45,494 bases of DNA. It comes from JBIOJB01 sp044450465. GTDB taxonomy: Bacteria > Chloroflexota > Dormibacteria > Dormibacterales > Dormibacteraceae. The notes under the pieces were generated by a model. The model worked only from the letters and a program-made list of their open reading frames with translations. It was not told the DNA's origin and searched no databases. Of the stretch, positions 22,545-30,960 are shown piece after piece. How positions within the stretch are numbered: position 1 is the stretch's first letter; each line of letters begins with the position of its first letter. The stretch is from assembly GCA_044450465.1 (NCBI GenBank), contig JBIOJB010000007.1:1-45494 (forward strand), given 5' to 3'. The translations under genes were made by a program, and so were the position numbers.

Positions 22545-24200
22545 ATGGCTGCGACCACCGCCATACCCCGTCCGAAGTCGTACGACGACACATTCTTCAA
22601 GCCGATCAGCCTCTGGCTGACGACGACCGATCACAAGCTGATTGGAATCATGTACATGGCGACCGGGCTCCTGAGCATGGTGATCGGCGGCATCTTCGCC
22701 CTCATCATCCGGATCCAGCTTGCGCAGCCGAACCTCTCGGTGGTCGATGCCGAGACCTACAACCAGCTGATCTCCGCTCACGGTGTGACGATGATCTTCT
22801 TCTTCGTCACCATCTTCCTCACGGGCATCGCCAACTACATGGTCCCGCTGATGGTGGGCGCGCGGGACATGGCGTTCCCGCGCGTGAACCTGCTGGGCTT
22901 CTGGCTCGTCCCCGTGTCGATCCTCCTCTACTACGGCGGGTTCTTCACCGGCGGCGCGCTCGACGCGGGCTGGACCGGCTACACGCCGCTGACCGAGAAG
23001 GCGTATCAGTCCCACAGCCTTGGTGTCGACTTCTGGGCTCTGAGCATCATCGTCTGGGCCATCAGCGGAATCATGGCCTCGACCAACTTCCTGACCACGA
23101 TCGTGGCCCTGCGCGCGCCCGGGATGAAGCTCACCAGGCTTCCACTGTTCGTCTGGGCCCAGATCTCAACCTCGATCCTGCTGCTCGTGGTCGGCGCGCC
23201 GCTGGCGGCGGCGATGATCCTGCTCGAGTTCGACCGGCAGCTCGGAACGCAGTTCTTCACGACCACCGGGCGCCCCGTGCTGTTCCAGCACCTGTTCTGG
23301 TTCTTCGGGCACCCCGAGGTCTACATCATGATTCTGCCCGGGTTCGGAATGATCTCCGAGATCATTCCGGTGTTCGCTCGCAAGCCGATCTTCGGTTACA
23401 TGTCAATGGTCGCGGCCCTTTTCGGCATCGTCTTCCTGTCGATGACGGTGTGGGCGCACCACATGTTCACCGTCGGCATGAACACCTACGTGGAAGGCTT
23501 TTTCATGATCATGACGATGCTGATCGCGGTGCCGACCGGCATCAAGTTCTTCAACTGGATAGCGACCGCCTGGTGGGGATCCATCGAGTTCACCGTGCCC
23601 ATGAAGTTCGTATTCGGCTTCCTCGCCACGTTCCTGATCGGCGGAATCACCGGCGTTTATCTGGCCTCGGTGCCCGTCGACACCCAGCTGCACCAGTCGT
23701 ACTTCGTGGTGGCCCACCTCCACTACGTGCTCTTCGGAGGCAGCGTCTTCACGATCTTCGCGGGCGTCTATTACTGGTTCCCGAAGATCACCGGCCGCAT
23801 GATGAACCGCGCGCTCGGCGAGTGGAACTTCTGGACCGCTTTCATCGGGTTCAACGGAACCTTCCTGATCATGCACACGCTCGGCCTCGAGGGCATGCCG
23901 AGGCGCATCGCCACCTACACCAACGAAACCTGGGCGACGACAAATCTCATCATCACCGTCTTCTCGTTCCTGCTCGCCTTCTCAGTCCTGCTGTTCCTCA
24001 TCAACGTGGTGCGCAGCTGGAACCACGGGGAGATCGCGGGCGACGATCCGTGGGAGGCCAACACCCTGGAATGGGCCACGACCTCTCCCCCGCCGCCGTA
24101 CAACTTCGAGAGCGTGCCCCCCATTCGGAGCTTCATGCCGCTGCGCGACCTGCGCGAGGCGGCCGAGATCGAAGAGGCGGCGGTACCGGCCGGCAGGTAG
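22545..24200 (+). CDS. ctaD: Cytochrome c oxidase subunit I (heme a/a3-CuB)
   Basis: This 551-residue catalytic subunit of a proton-pumping heme-copper oxidase has the low-spin heme ligand His79 (SAHGVTM). The CuB ligands are His256 in GHPEVY, with the cross-linked Tyr260, and His305-His306 (WAHHMF). Heme a3 binds at His391/His393 in VAHLHY. The D-channel Asp108 (ARDMAFPRVN), Glu258 in HPEVY and K-channel Lys333 (TGIKFFNW) mark an A1-type oxidase. The ribosome binding site is weak (AGGATTTAGAAAA before the ATG), so coupling to ctaC is likely. It is convergent with the PNPOx-like gene; five bases separate the ends. Confidence 0.97.
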   Translation: MAATTAIPRPKSYDDTFFKPISLWLTTTDHKLIGIMYMATGLLSMVIGGIFALIIRIQLAQPNLSVVDAETYNQLISAHGVTMIFFFVTIFLTGIANYMVPLMVGARDMAFPRVNLLGFWLVPVSILLYYGGFFTGGALDAGWTGYTPLTEKAYQSHSLGVDFWALSIIVWAISGIMASTNFLTTIVALRAPGMKLTRLPLFVWAQISTSILLLVVGAPLAAAMILLEFDRQLGTQFFTTTGRPVLFQHLFWFFGHPEVYIMILPGFGMISEIIPVFARKPIFGYMSMVAALFGIVFLSMTVWAHHMFTVGMNTYVEGFFMIMTMLIAVPTGIKFFNWIATAWWGSIEFTVPMKFVFGFLATFLIGGITGVYLASVPVDTQLHQSYFVVAHLHYVLFGGSVFTIFAGVYYWFPKITGRMMNRALGEWNFWTAFIGFNGTFLIMHTLGLEGMPRRIATYTNETWATTNLIITVFSFLLAFSVLLFLINVVRSWNHGEIAGDDPWEANTLEWATTSPPPPYNFESVPPIRSFMPLRDLREAAEIEEAAVPAGR

Positions 24201-24205
24201 GGCCC

Positions 24206-24643
24206 CTAAGACTCGGGGTTTCCCTCCGGCGCCGCGTGTGGATGCCGCAAGACTTCCAGGCCTGAGTCGGTTGACCATCGCAGGAGCCGGCGCTCCTGGG
24301 CGAAGCTGATGAACCCTGCACGGAGGATGTCAATCGCGAAAACGTGGTACGGCTCTGTCGGATGCCAGTTGATGGCGGCTTCCTGGGCCTCCTCGAGCGC
24401 CCTTCTCCGATGAGGCTCGGGGACGTCATGCGCCAGGCCGTAGAGCTTCAGGTCCCCGTGGCTGGCGTCGCGGTCGCACTGGACCGTGTTGATGGTCAGC
24501 CGCGGATCGCGCATCAGGTCGAGTGCCTTCCACGACTGCCACATCATCCCGAGCATGAGGTCGCCGTCGACGATGTACGGCTCGCATGGGCTTATGCGCG
24601 GCCATCCGTCGGCCCGCAAAGTACCGAGAAGAACGAGGCGCAC
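24206..24643 (-). CDS. Pyridoxamine 5'-phosphate oxidase-like (FMN/F420 split-barrel) protein
   Basis: This split-barrel flavin/F420-binding protein shows VLLGTLRADGWPRISPCEPY, the DGDLMLGM strand, SWKALDLMRDPRLTINT, and a C-terminal WHPTEPYHVFAIDI region. The annotated start is GTG 24643, with GGAGGAG about 12 bases upstream. Family homology, however, appears to continue about 24 residues upstream in the same frame (RWTKFSAAAPELAAFAEEQI). No ATG, GTG or TTG occurs there before the stop at 24737-24739, which also ends the next gene upstream. Either a non-standard start is used or the N-terminal helix has been lost. Function unknown beyond the fold. Confidence 0.75.
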   Translation of the reverse strand: MRLVLLGTLRADGWPRISPCEPYIVDGDLMLGMMWQSWKALDLMRDPRLTINTVQCDRDASHGDLKLYGLAHDVPEPHRRRALEEAQEAAINWHPTEPYHVFAIDILRAGFISFAQERRLLRWSTDSGLEVLRHPHAAPEGNPES

Positions 24644-24736
24644 CGATTCGATCTGCTCCTCCGCGAAGGCGGCGAGCTCGGGCGCTGCGGCCGAGAACTT
24701 AGTCCAGCGCGTGGCCGGCGAGAGCTGAAGTCGCTG

Positions 24737-24913
24737 TCAGTGGTGCGGCTCCGCGGGGGTGGCCTGGTCGGCGGCGTCGTCCGCGGCCCGATTGCGAGCG
24801 TCGCCTCGCAGGACCCACCACCCAAGGCCGACGACCCCGAGGGCGGCGACCAGGAACGTGAGGCTCATCCACAACCACGCCGGCACCCATTCCCCGGAGT
24901 CGAGAAAGATCAC
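24737..24913 (-). CDS. Small single-TM protein, hypothetical
   Basis: This 58-residue ORF starts at GTG 24913. A short acidic N-terminus (VIFLDSGEWVPA) is followed by one hydrophobic helix (about 13-34, WLWMSLTFLVAALGVVGLGWW). The charged cytoplasmic tail is Asp/Ala-rich and ends in EPHH. The topology resembles small accessory membrane proteins, and it is close to oxidase genes. Its stop codon lies in the same frame as, and directly ahead of, the PNPOx-like reading frame. It diverges from marP. No family recognised. Confidence 0.5.
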   Translation of the reverse strand: MIFLDSGEWVPAWLWMSLTFLVAALGVVGLGWWVLRGDARNRAADDAADQATPAEPHH

Positions 24914-24978
24914 GCCTCAATTATCGCGGACGCAGAACCTCAGCACGCCGGGGCTCGTTAAGCTCGTATGGGTCCGCC

Positions 24979-26160
24979 ATGGTCAATCTGATCGACATCG
25001 TGATCGTGGCCGCGTTCGTGATCGGCGTGGCCAACGGCTACCAGCGTGGGTTCTGGCTGTCACTCGCCCAGTACAGCGGTCTGTTGGTGGGCGTGCTGAT
25101 CGGTGCCGCAGCGGCGCGACCCGTGCTCGACTACCTCTCAATCAGCAACTCGACGGCACGCCCTCTGGGCGCCGTGCTGGTGCTCGTCATCGGAGGCAGC
25201 CTCGGCTCGAGCCTCGGTTTTGCCGCGGGCGAACCGATCCGGCGAAGGATCCTCCATACCGGCATTCACACATCGACCGATTCCCTTCTTGGCGCCGGCC
25301 TCTCGGCGGTTGCCGTCCTCGTCATGTGCTGGTTCCTCGGCATCTCATTCTCACGCGGTCCAAGCGTGCAGATCGCCCAGCAGATTCAGCGTTCATCGGT
25401 ACTGCGCGTTCTGGACACGCTGGCTCCCCGGCCCCCGGCATTCCTGGCGAGCGTCCAGCAGGTCCTCTCGGGTGTGGCCTTCCCGCCGGTGTTCGCCGGC
25501 CTCGAGCCGCCGCTCCCAGGCCCGCTGCCCATTCCCGCGGCGGCGAACACCGCAGGCATCAGCCATACGGCGCTGTCGGTCGTCAAGGTGTCCAGCCTCG
25601 GTTGCGGCGGTTTGGTCACGGGCAGCGGCTTTCCCGTCGGCACCGGGTACGTCGTGACCAACGCCCACGTGGTGTCCGGCACCACGGCCCACGAGATCAT
25701 CACGCCTGACGGCAGGCAGCTGAAGGCGACGGTGGTTTTCTTCGACTCCGATCGCGACGTGGCCGTGCTCTACGCGCCCGGCTTGTCGACTCAGGGCCTC
25801 CCGATGGCCTCGGGGCGGCGCGGCACCAAGGGGGCGGTGATCGGTTACCCCGGAGGGGGCTCGGAGTCGGTGGTGCCGGCCGTCGTTGACGGCACGATCT
25901 CACCGCAGGGGCGCGACATCTACAACGGCACTCTCGTGACCCGTGAGGTTTTCGTCATTCAGGCGAGCGTCCACCCCGGCAACTCCGGCGGGCCTCTGGT
26001 GGACGAGCAGGGCCGGGTGCTCGGCATGGTCTTTGCCACGTCGGCCAGCGACCCGAACCAGGCCTACGCACTGACGGATAACGAGATCGCGCCGGACATC
26101 CAGTACGCCGTGTCCAACCCTCAACCCCAGGACACGGCCCAGCTCGCCTGCGCGGCGTAA
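24979..26160 (+). CDS. marP: Membrane-anchored serine protease, MarP-like (CvpA + trypsin fold)
   Basis: This 393-residue protein has four N-terminal membrane helices forming a CvpA-like domain (NLIDIVIVAAFVIGVANGY at the start), then an extracytoplasmic chymotrypsin-like protease. The triad is His230 (VVTNAHVV), Asp260 (DSDRDVAVL) and Ser336 (HPGNSGGPL). Cys209 and the near-terminal Cys391 match the spacing of the disulfide-forming pair in mycobacterial MarP. By family it protects against periplasmic acid and oxidative stress by cleaving cell-wall enzymes. ATG 24979 has a possible -10 (TATGGG) shortly before it. Confidence 0.92.
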   Translation: MVNLIDIVIVAAFVIGVANGYQRGFWLSLAQYSGLLVGVLIGAAAARPVLDYLSISNSTARPLGAVLVLVIGGSLGSSLGFAAGEPIRRRILHTGIHTSTDSLLGAGLSAVAVLVMCWFLGISFSRGPSVQIAQQIQRSSVLRVLDTLAPRPPAFLASVQQVLSGVAFPPVFAGLEPPLPGPLPIPAAANTAGISHTALSVVKVSSLGCGGLVTGSGFPVGTGYVVTNAHVVSGTTAHEIITPDGRQLKATVVFFDSDRDVAVLYAPGLSTQGLPMASGRRGTKGAVIGYPGGGSESVVPAVVDGTISPQGRDIYNGTLVTREVFVIQASVHPGNSGGPLVDEQGRVLGMVFATSASDPNQAYALTDNEIAPDIQYAVSNPQPQDTAQLACAA

Positions 26161-26397
26161 CGCTAGTACAGGGGGAAGTCGCCGAGACGGGTCACCAAGC
26201 GCCGCCTTGGCGGCCGGATTCACTCCGGCCGCGATGTCGCCTTGCTTGCTTCCATCTCGCGTGGCCAGGAGTGGCTAAATGGAGATCTCCTCAATCCGGA
26301 GGGTGTTAGGGGCCCGAAACCGTGCGACAAGGCGCAGCAGCGCGATGACGTGGGGCGGTGAGCGCCCCGGAGTAAAGGGAACCGGAGGTTCCCTCTA
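26161..26397. other. Hairpin-rich gap between convergent genes
   Basis: There is no ORF here. It holds a strong 9-bp hairpin with a 5-base loop (26210-26232, GCGGCCGGA/TCCGGCCGC), overlapping a smaller one (26201-26214), and another at 26352-26368 (GGGGCG/CGCCCC). The first probably ends marP transcription although no T-tract follows. Confidence 0.4.
26376..26394 (-). terminator. Intrinsic terminator after the Trm112-like gene
   Basis: A perfect 8-bp stem (AGGGAACC/GGTTCCCT) with a 3-base loop begins four bases after the stop codon of the minus-strand gene. It is followed on that strand by TTTACT, a short T-tract. Confidence 0.55.
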
Positions 26398-26565
26398 CTA
26401 CTTCTGTTCGGGCTTGGCCTCTTCGATCAGCATGACCGGGATCCCGTCGACGATCGGATAGAGCACTCGGCACTGCGGACAGCGCAGCTGGTCCGGCTCT
26501 TTCAGCTCCACCTTGCTGTGGCATTTCGGACAGGCGAGGATTTCGAGCAGCTCTTGCGAGATCAC
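26398..26565 (-). CDS. Trm112/YcaR (UPF0434)-like zinc-ribbon protein
   Basis: This 55-residue protein starts at GTG 26565. It has the family form ELLEILACPKC, LRCPQCRVLYPIVDGIPVM, with a zinc ribbon at Cys12-x2-Cys15 and Cys29-x2-Cys32, and ends in EEAKPEQK. Trm112-like proteins in other systems activate methyltransferases; the bacterial role is mostly unassigned. Two stop codons in tandem (TAG TAG) precede a terminator hairpin. It diverges from the DUF5671/DUF1684 gene, whose start is 26 bases away, so the promoters must overlap around the GTAGTAC palindrome at 26576-26582. Confidence 0.85.
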   Translation of the reverse strand: MISQELLEILACPKCHSKVELKEPDQLRCPQCRVLYPIVDGIPVMLIEEAKPEQK

Positions 26566-26591
26566 AACCGCATGGTAGTACGGTTCTGCCG

Positions 26592-28736
26592 ATGATCCTC
26601 AGGCGGCTCTACCTGTACGTGGTCAGCGCCGCCGCTCTCGGCGTCCTGGCAGCCGGCCTGTCGCTGCTGGGCAGCACCGTCCTGCTCTTCGCCTTCAACG
26701 ATCCGTCAGCCCAGTACAGCCGAACCGACCTTGCCACCTACTCCGCCATGAGCCTAGTCGCGCTGCCGATATGGGGCATCCATTTCTACTTCGCACGCCG
26801 CTTCGCGATGCGAGATCTCCGCGAGCGCGCCTCATCGATCCGTCGCGCCTACGTGTACGCCGCCTGCCTCGCCGCCTCGATCGGAGCCACAAGCGCCCTG
26901 GTGAGCACGATCAGCTGGCTGCTGGCCCCGGTCCTGGATGGGACCGGGTTCAACCGGCTCGACGCAGCGCAGTTCGCATGGGTTGCCGGAGTGCTGCTGG
27001 CAGTGTGGTGGTTCCACTATCGAATCGCATCACGCGATCGCAGCGTGGCCGGCGAGTCGGGCAGGTCGGCAACCATGCGCAGGTGGTACATGTACGGCGC
27101 TCTGCTGTTCGGGCTGCTCGTGATGCTTTTCGGAGTGGCCACCTTTCTCCAGCTGGCATGGACGAAGCTCGTCACCGGGTCGCTGCAGCCGTATCAATCC
27201 CTATCGGGCTTCGCCGGGTGGACGGCGGCCGGCGCGATGACGTGGGGGTTCCACACGCGATCGATCGCGCAACACCACGTCACGGACGACCGCCACTCGA
27301 CCCTGCGGGCGCTCGAGGGTTTCACCGTTATCGCCGTGAGCATCGCCGCCGCCCTTTTCGGCGCCAGCGAGATCCTCTACTACGGGCTCGCGCGAATCCT
27401 TGGCATTGACAACCCTGGAGGGGCCGGCACGAACCTGCTGGCCGCGCTGTCTGGCCCCGCCTCTTCGCTGCTCGTTTTCGGAGCCGCCTGGCTGCTCACG
27501 CGCCGGCGGCTGACGCGCGACGCCGCGGCGGAGGAGTCGGACCGGCAGGCCGGGATCCGCCGCCTGTACACAAACCTGGCAGCGCTCGTATCGCTTGCCA
27601 CTGCTGCCACCGGTGCTGGTGGGCTGCTGGCGACCCTGCTGGAGCAGCTGGAGGGGCCGCTCATCGGTGTGACCCCAGGTGGCTGGCAAGACCCCGCGAG
27701 CCTCTGGGTCACCCTCTTGCTGGTGGGTGCCGCCGCGTGGCTTGCGCATTGGCGCCACGCGCCGCCCGACCCCGAGCGACGGTCTCTCAGCCGCCGCATC
27801 TACCTGTGGACCTCGCTGATCGCCAGCGTCCTCGCGCTGCTGGTGGGCGGAGTCGGAGTGCTAAACGCAATTCTGCGGCAGGTTTTCAGCGCGACTCCGA
27901 CTCTCAAAGATCCTGCCAACCTGGACGTTGGGCAATTCCTAGCTGTGATCGCAGCCGCCGCCGTGGTCGGGGTTTACCACCTGCGGGTCCTGAGAGCTGA
28001 TGGGGCGGCGCGGCCGGCTCTAAAGACCACCGAGCCCGCGTCCTCGTCCGAACCGACCGAGGGCCCGTCGGCCCCGGCGATGCCGGCTGCCCCTGCTGAG
28101 ACCAAGCCCCCGACTGACCCGCAGGGCCTGCTCGACCTCGTGGACTGGCGCCGCCGCGTCGGCGACATCTACAGGACCTCGGGACCGGACGCCGCCACCC
28201 GCTTCCGGCAAGCGCGAGACGAACTGTTTCGCACCCACCCTCAGTCACCGATCGAAGCGGCGGAGCGCGAGAGCTTCTGGGGTCTCAGCTACTTTCCGCA
28301 CGATGCTTCGTTCCGAATCCCGGCTCGCTTCGAGCCGGGCGACGGAAGCGAGCTGCTCATCGAGACCGGCGGCGCAGATGGCGCGGTGCGCTACCGCCGC
28401 GCCGGCGTGCTGACGTTTCAGGTCGCGGGCACGCCGTGCCGGCTGACCGTCTTGAGCCTGGTCCAGTACGCGGGAGGGTTGTTCCTGCCGTTTCGGGACG
28501 CCACGTCGGGTCATGAGACCTACGGCGGAGGCCGCTATCTGTTCGACACGGCCAAGGACACCGATGGCCTCGTGCTCGACATCACTCCGGGCTCGCCGGA
28601 GGTGACGATCGATTTCAACTACGCGTACAACGCGTCGTGCGCCTACAGCCCGCTTTGGGCGTGCCCGCTGGCACCCCCCGAGAACTATCTCAGCGTGCCC
28701 ATCCGGGCTGGGGAGCTCGTCTACAAGCCGGCTTAG
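26592..28736 (+). CDS. Polytopic DUF5671-repeat membrane protein fused to a DUF1684-like domain
   Basis: This 714-residue protein has about six N-terminal repeats of a two-helix membrane unit (DUF5671-like). Each begins with an Arg-Arg/aromatic motif: RRLYLYVVSA at 4, RRAYVYAACL at 84, RRWYMYGALL at 163, then degenerate copies, RRLYTNLAAL and RRIYLWTSLI. Most end near a W-x-x-H-like motif (WGIHFYF, WWFHYRI, WGFHTRS). After an Ala/Pro/Thr linker (about 475-505) comes a soluble domain with FRDATSGHETYGGGRYL, VTIDFNYAYNASCAY and ENYLSVPIRAGE, which matches DUF1684. I know of no function for either part. The stop overlaps the convergent monooxygenase gene by four bases. Confidence 0.8.
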   Translation: MILRRLYLYVVSAAALGVLAAGLSLLGSTVLLFAFNDPSAQYSRTDLATYSAMSLVALPIWGIHFYFARRFAMRDLRERASSIRRAYVYAACLAASIGATSALVSTISWLLAPVLDGTGFNRLDAAQFAWVAGVLLAVWWFHYRIASRDRSVAGESGRSATMRRWYMYGALLFGLLVMLFGVATFLQLAWTKLVTGSLQPYQSLSGFAGWTAAGAMTWGFHTRSIAQHHVTDDRHSTLRALEGFTVIAVSIAAALFGASEILYYGLARILGIDNPGGAGTNLLAALSGPASSLLVFGAAWLLTRRRLTRDAAAEESDRQAGIRRLYTNLAALVSLATAATGAGGLLATLLEQLEGPLIGVTPGGWQDPASLWVTLLLVGAAAWLAHWRHAPPDPERRSLSRRIYLWTSLIASVLALLVGGVGVLNAILRQVFSATPTLKDPANLDVGQFLAVIAAAAVVGVYHLRVLRADGAARPALKTTEPASSSEPTEGPSAPAMPAAPAETKPPTDPQGLLDLVDWRRRVGDIYRTSGPDAATRFRQARDELFRTHPQSPIEAAERESFWGLSYFPHDASFRIPARFEPGDGSELLIETGGADGAVRYRRAGVLTFQVAGTPCRLTVLSLVQYAGGLFLPFRDATSGHETYGGGRYLFDTAKDTDGLVLDITPGSPEVTIDFNYAYNASCAYSPLWACPLAPPENYLSVPIRAGELVYKPA

Positions 28737-29683
28737 GAGTCCCTTCCTCGCATGAGCTTGATCAGCTCTCCGCCGAGCCCGATGGCCTCGGGCGTCCGCA
28801 GGGTCTGGTTGCTGAGTGTGAATCCGCCGATCCCCGCCTCGAGGTACTTGCCCAGCATCTCGGCCGCCTGGGCGGGAGTCGCCGCTGAAATGGACGGGCG
28901 TCGCTCGGCCGGGATCAGGTCCATCACCGATTTCGCGTCGCGCTCGTGCTCGACCAGCACGACGCCCGCGCCCATCGTCAGCAGCACGCTCTTCGGGTCT
29001 CTGCCCTCGACTTCGCAGTGGCGCTCGAAGATCTCCTGCTTCCGCTTGATCTCGTCCAGGCCGGCGCCGAACCAGTGGCCGATGTCGCCGTGGCGGGCCA
29101 GCAGGCGAAGGGTTCGCTTCTCGCCCGTTCCGCCGATCATGATCCTTGGCCCGCCTGTCTGGACCGGACGCGGACGGTTGAGCGCCTCCTGGATTCGGTA
29201 GTGCTTTCCCTCGAAGCTCGGCCGCTCCTCGGTGAACATGAGCTTGATGATCTTCAGAGCCTCGTCCAGACGGTCCATTCGCTCGCCGATCGGTGGAAAC
29301 TCGAACCCGTATCCGCGATGCTCGCTTTCGTTCCACGCCGCGCCCAATCCGAGAATGGCGCGCCCGTTGGAGATCACGTCGATGGTGGTGACCATCTTCG
29401 CCACAAGCGCAGGGTTTCTATAGGTGACGCCCGTGACGAGAGTGGCGAGCTTCACCCGCTGTGTCTGCGCGGCAAGCGCGGCAAGCGTCGTGTAGGGCTC
29501 CAGCATCGGGTCGGTCTCGGGACCCACGCCGCGGATCTGGTACGAGTGGTCCATGACCGTCACCAGGTCAAACCCAGCGGCCTCGGCGGCCCTCGCGTTT
29601 TCCAACACGCGGCCGAAGAGCGCGCCGTCCGCAACTCCGGGGAAGGTGTAGTTCGGCATGTGGAAACCGAAGAAGACCGCCAT
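28733..29683 (-). CDS. Luciferase-like monooxygenase (F420/FMN-dependent LLM family)
   Basis: This 316-residue TIM-barrel flavin/F420-dependent oxidoreductase has the N-terminal VFFGFHMPNYTFPGV, then GFDLVTVMDHSYQIRGVG, VKLATLVTGVTYRNPALVAKM, GRAILGLGAAWNESEHRGYG and the cofactor-phosphate site PRIMIGGTGEKRTLRLLARHGD. The barrel ends with EAGIGGFTLSNQTLRTPEAIG. This arrangement is typical of F420-dependent members in actinobacteria and Chloroflexota. The substrate cannot be predicted. ATG 29683 is preferred because homology begins there; an in-frame extension to 29716 adds a basic dozen residues. Confidence 0.9.
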   Translation of the reverse strand: MAVFFGFHMPNYTFPGVADGALFGRVLENARAAEAAGFDLVTVMDHSYQIRGVGPETDPMLEPYTTLAALAAQTQRVKLATLVTGVTYRNPALVAKMVTTIDVISNGRAILGLGAAWNESEHRGYGFEFPPIGERMDRLDEALKIIKLMFTEERPSFEGKHYRIQEALNRPRPVQTGGPRIMIGGTGEKRTLRLLARHGDIGHWFGAGLDEIKRKQEIFERHCEVEGRDPKSVLLTMGAGVVLVEHERDAKSVMDLIPAERRPSISAATPAQAAEMLGKYLEAGIGGFTLSNQTLRTPEAIGLGGELIKLMRGRDS

Positions 29684-29754
29684 CGCAATCGACAACGGCC
29701 GGCGGCCGCGCCACATTCCGTAACTCCGGCCCGCGAGGCCACGTTCAGCATTTG

Positions 29755-29877
29755 ATGAGATCCAGGACCTACCTAGGCGTCGTCATTGGATTCGCGGTCT
29801 TTCTGGTCGGGACCGTCCTCGCGCTCCGCGCTCTCGACCGAGAGCCCGTCGCCGAGAGCAGCTCGATCCGGCCCTAG
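29755..29877 (+). CDS. Small single-TM peptide, hypothetical
   Basis: This 40-codon ORF from ATG 29755 encodes a basic start (MRSRTYLG), one membrane helix (VVIGFAVFLVGTVLALRAL) and a hydrophilic tail (DREPVAESSSIRP). It lies between divergent genes, fills the gap almost exactly, and has codon usage like its neighbours. There is no strong ribosome binding site, so it may be spurious. Confidence 0.35.
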   Translation: MRSRTYLGVVIGFAVFLVGTVLALRALDREPVAESSSIRP

Positions 29878-29937
29878 CCTCGGGAGGCCTTCGATCGCCT
29901 GCGGCGCTCCAAATGGCGCGCGTCATAGATAAGATTT

Positions 29938-30873
29938 GTGCAGCGGGCCGTGGCCATAGACGAATCACGTAACGGCAGATCGGGCGGCGTCCAGCTCGTG
30001 CAGGTCGAGGGGTTCCTCGAGGTTGCCCGGCGGGGCAGCGTCAGCCGGGCGGCGGAAGCCCTGTTCATCACCCAGCCAACCCTCACCGCCCGCCTCCACG
30101 GGCTTGAGCGCGAGCTGGGCATCCAGCTCTTTCTGCGCACCTCTCACGGCATGCGGCTCACAGATGCAGGTCGAGCCTGGCTGCCCTACGCCGAGCGGGC
30201 GCTGCGAGCCCTGGTCGACGGCCGCGACGCGGTCGAGCAGGTGAAGTCGGCATCCGCCGGCCATCTGATGATCGCCGCCGCGCCGGCGGTGAGCACCTAC
30301 GTGCTGCCCCAGCTGCTGGAGCGGTTCGTCGCCGAGCATCCGCGGGTCGAGGTGTCGGTGCGGACCGGCCACTCCGAAGACGTGGTCGAGCTCGTGCTGC
30401 GCGACGAGGTGCAGATCGGGCTCGGGCGTGCCATCCGCCACCCAGACCTCGAGCTCCTGCCCTTCCACAGAGAGGAGCTCGTGCTCGTGTGCTCTCCCGA
30501 CCACCGGTTCACGAAGGAGCGAAGCGTCGCGATGGCCGACGTGGCCGAGCAGAAGCTGATCATGTTCGACCGCACGTCCAGCTACTACGAAATCACCCAG
30601 GGCGCGTTCCTGTCCGCCGGCGTGAAGCTCCGAGGCCTGATGGAGCTCGATTCAATCGAGGCCGCCAAGAAGATGGTGGAGCGCGGGTTGGGGGTCGCCC
30701 TCCTGCCGGGGAGCGCCGTCGAGCGCGAGGTGGCGAACGGGAGCCTGTGCGTGGTCAAGATGAAAGACGCGCCGCCGATGCACAACTCGATCGTCGCCTT
30801 CCGCCGGCGGGACGCGGGCAAGCCCGAGGGCATCGTCGCCGCCTTTCTCACCCTCATCTCCTCGGAGCCCTGA
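29938..30873 (+). CDS. LysR-family transcriptional regulator
   Basis: This 311-residue LTTR has its helix-turn-helix at about 20-80 (GFLEVARRGSVSRAAEALFI, TQPTLTARLHGLERELG, LFLRTSHGMRLTDAG). A periplasmic-binding-like effector domain follows (LMIAAAPAVSTYVLPQLLERF, VELVLRDEVQIGLGRA, KKMVERGLGVALLPG). A -10-like TAGATA at 29926-29931 places transcription at the GTG 29938 start; GTG 29998 would also leave the whole HTH intact. It reads towards the small Cys-rich ORF and the isocitrate-lyase-family gene, which it probably controls. Confidence 0.93.
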   Translation: MQRAVAIDESRNGRSGGVQLVQVEGFLEVARRGSVSRAAEALFITQPTLTARLHGLERELGIQLFLRTSHGMRLTDAGRAWLPYAERALRALVDGRDAVEQVKSASAGHLMIAAAPAVSTYVLPQLLERFVAEHPRVEVSVRTGHSEDVVELVLRDEVQIGLGRAIRHPDLELLPFHREELVLVCSPDHRFTKERSVAMADVAEQKLIMFDRTSSYYEITQGAFLSAGVKLRGLMELDSIEAAKKMVERGLGVALLPGSAVEREVANGSLCVVKMKDAPPMHNSIVAFRRRDAGKPEGIVAAFLTLISSEP

Positions 30874-30914
30874 CCGAAACCCTAGTCATCGGCTTTTTCG
30901 ATATCACTGATCGG

Positions 30915-30953
30915 ATCAATTGATTGGACTTATGGCCCAGGCGTTGGTAAGTT
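30915..30953 (+). promoter_or_regulatory. Candidate LysR operator and promoter for the Cys-rich ORF/lyase unit
   Basis: A perfect palindrome ATCAATTGAT (30915-30924) abuts a -35-like TTGGAC (30924-30929). An 18-base spacer leads to TAAGTT (30948-30953). Transcription would start at about 30960, at the ATG of the small ORF. A second dyad CGAT...ATCG lies just upstream (30898-30912). Confidence 0.45.
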
Positions 30954-30960
30954 CGCGCCC

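Noticed and set aside
17938..24739. Recoded TGA (sense codon), suggested by two in-frame TGA junctions (17938 and 24737)
   Set aside because: Other genes end normally at TGA with coupled overlapping starts, and each case has a simpler start-codon explanation.
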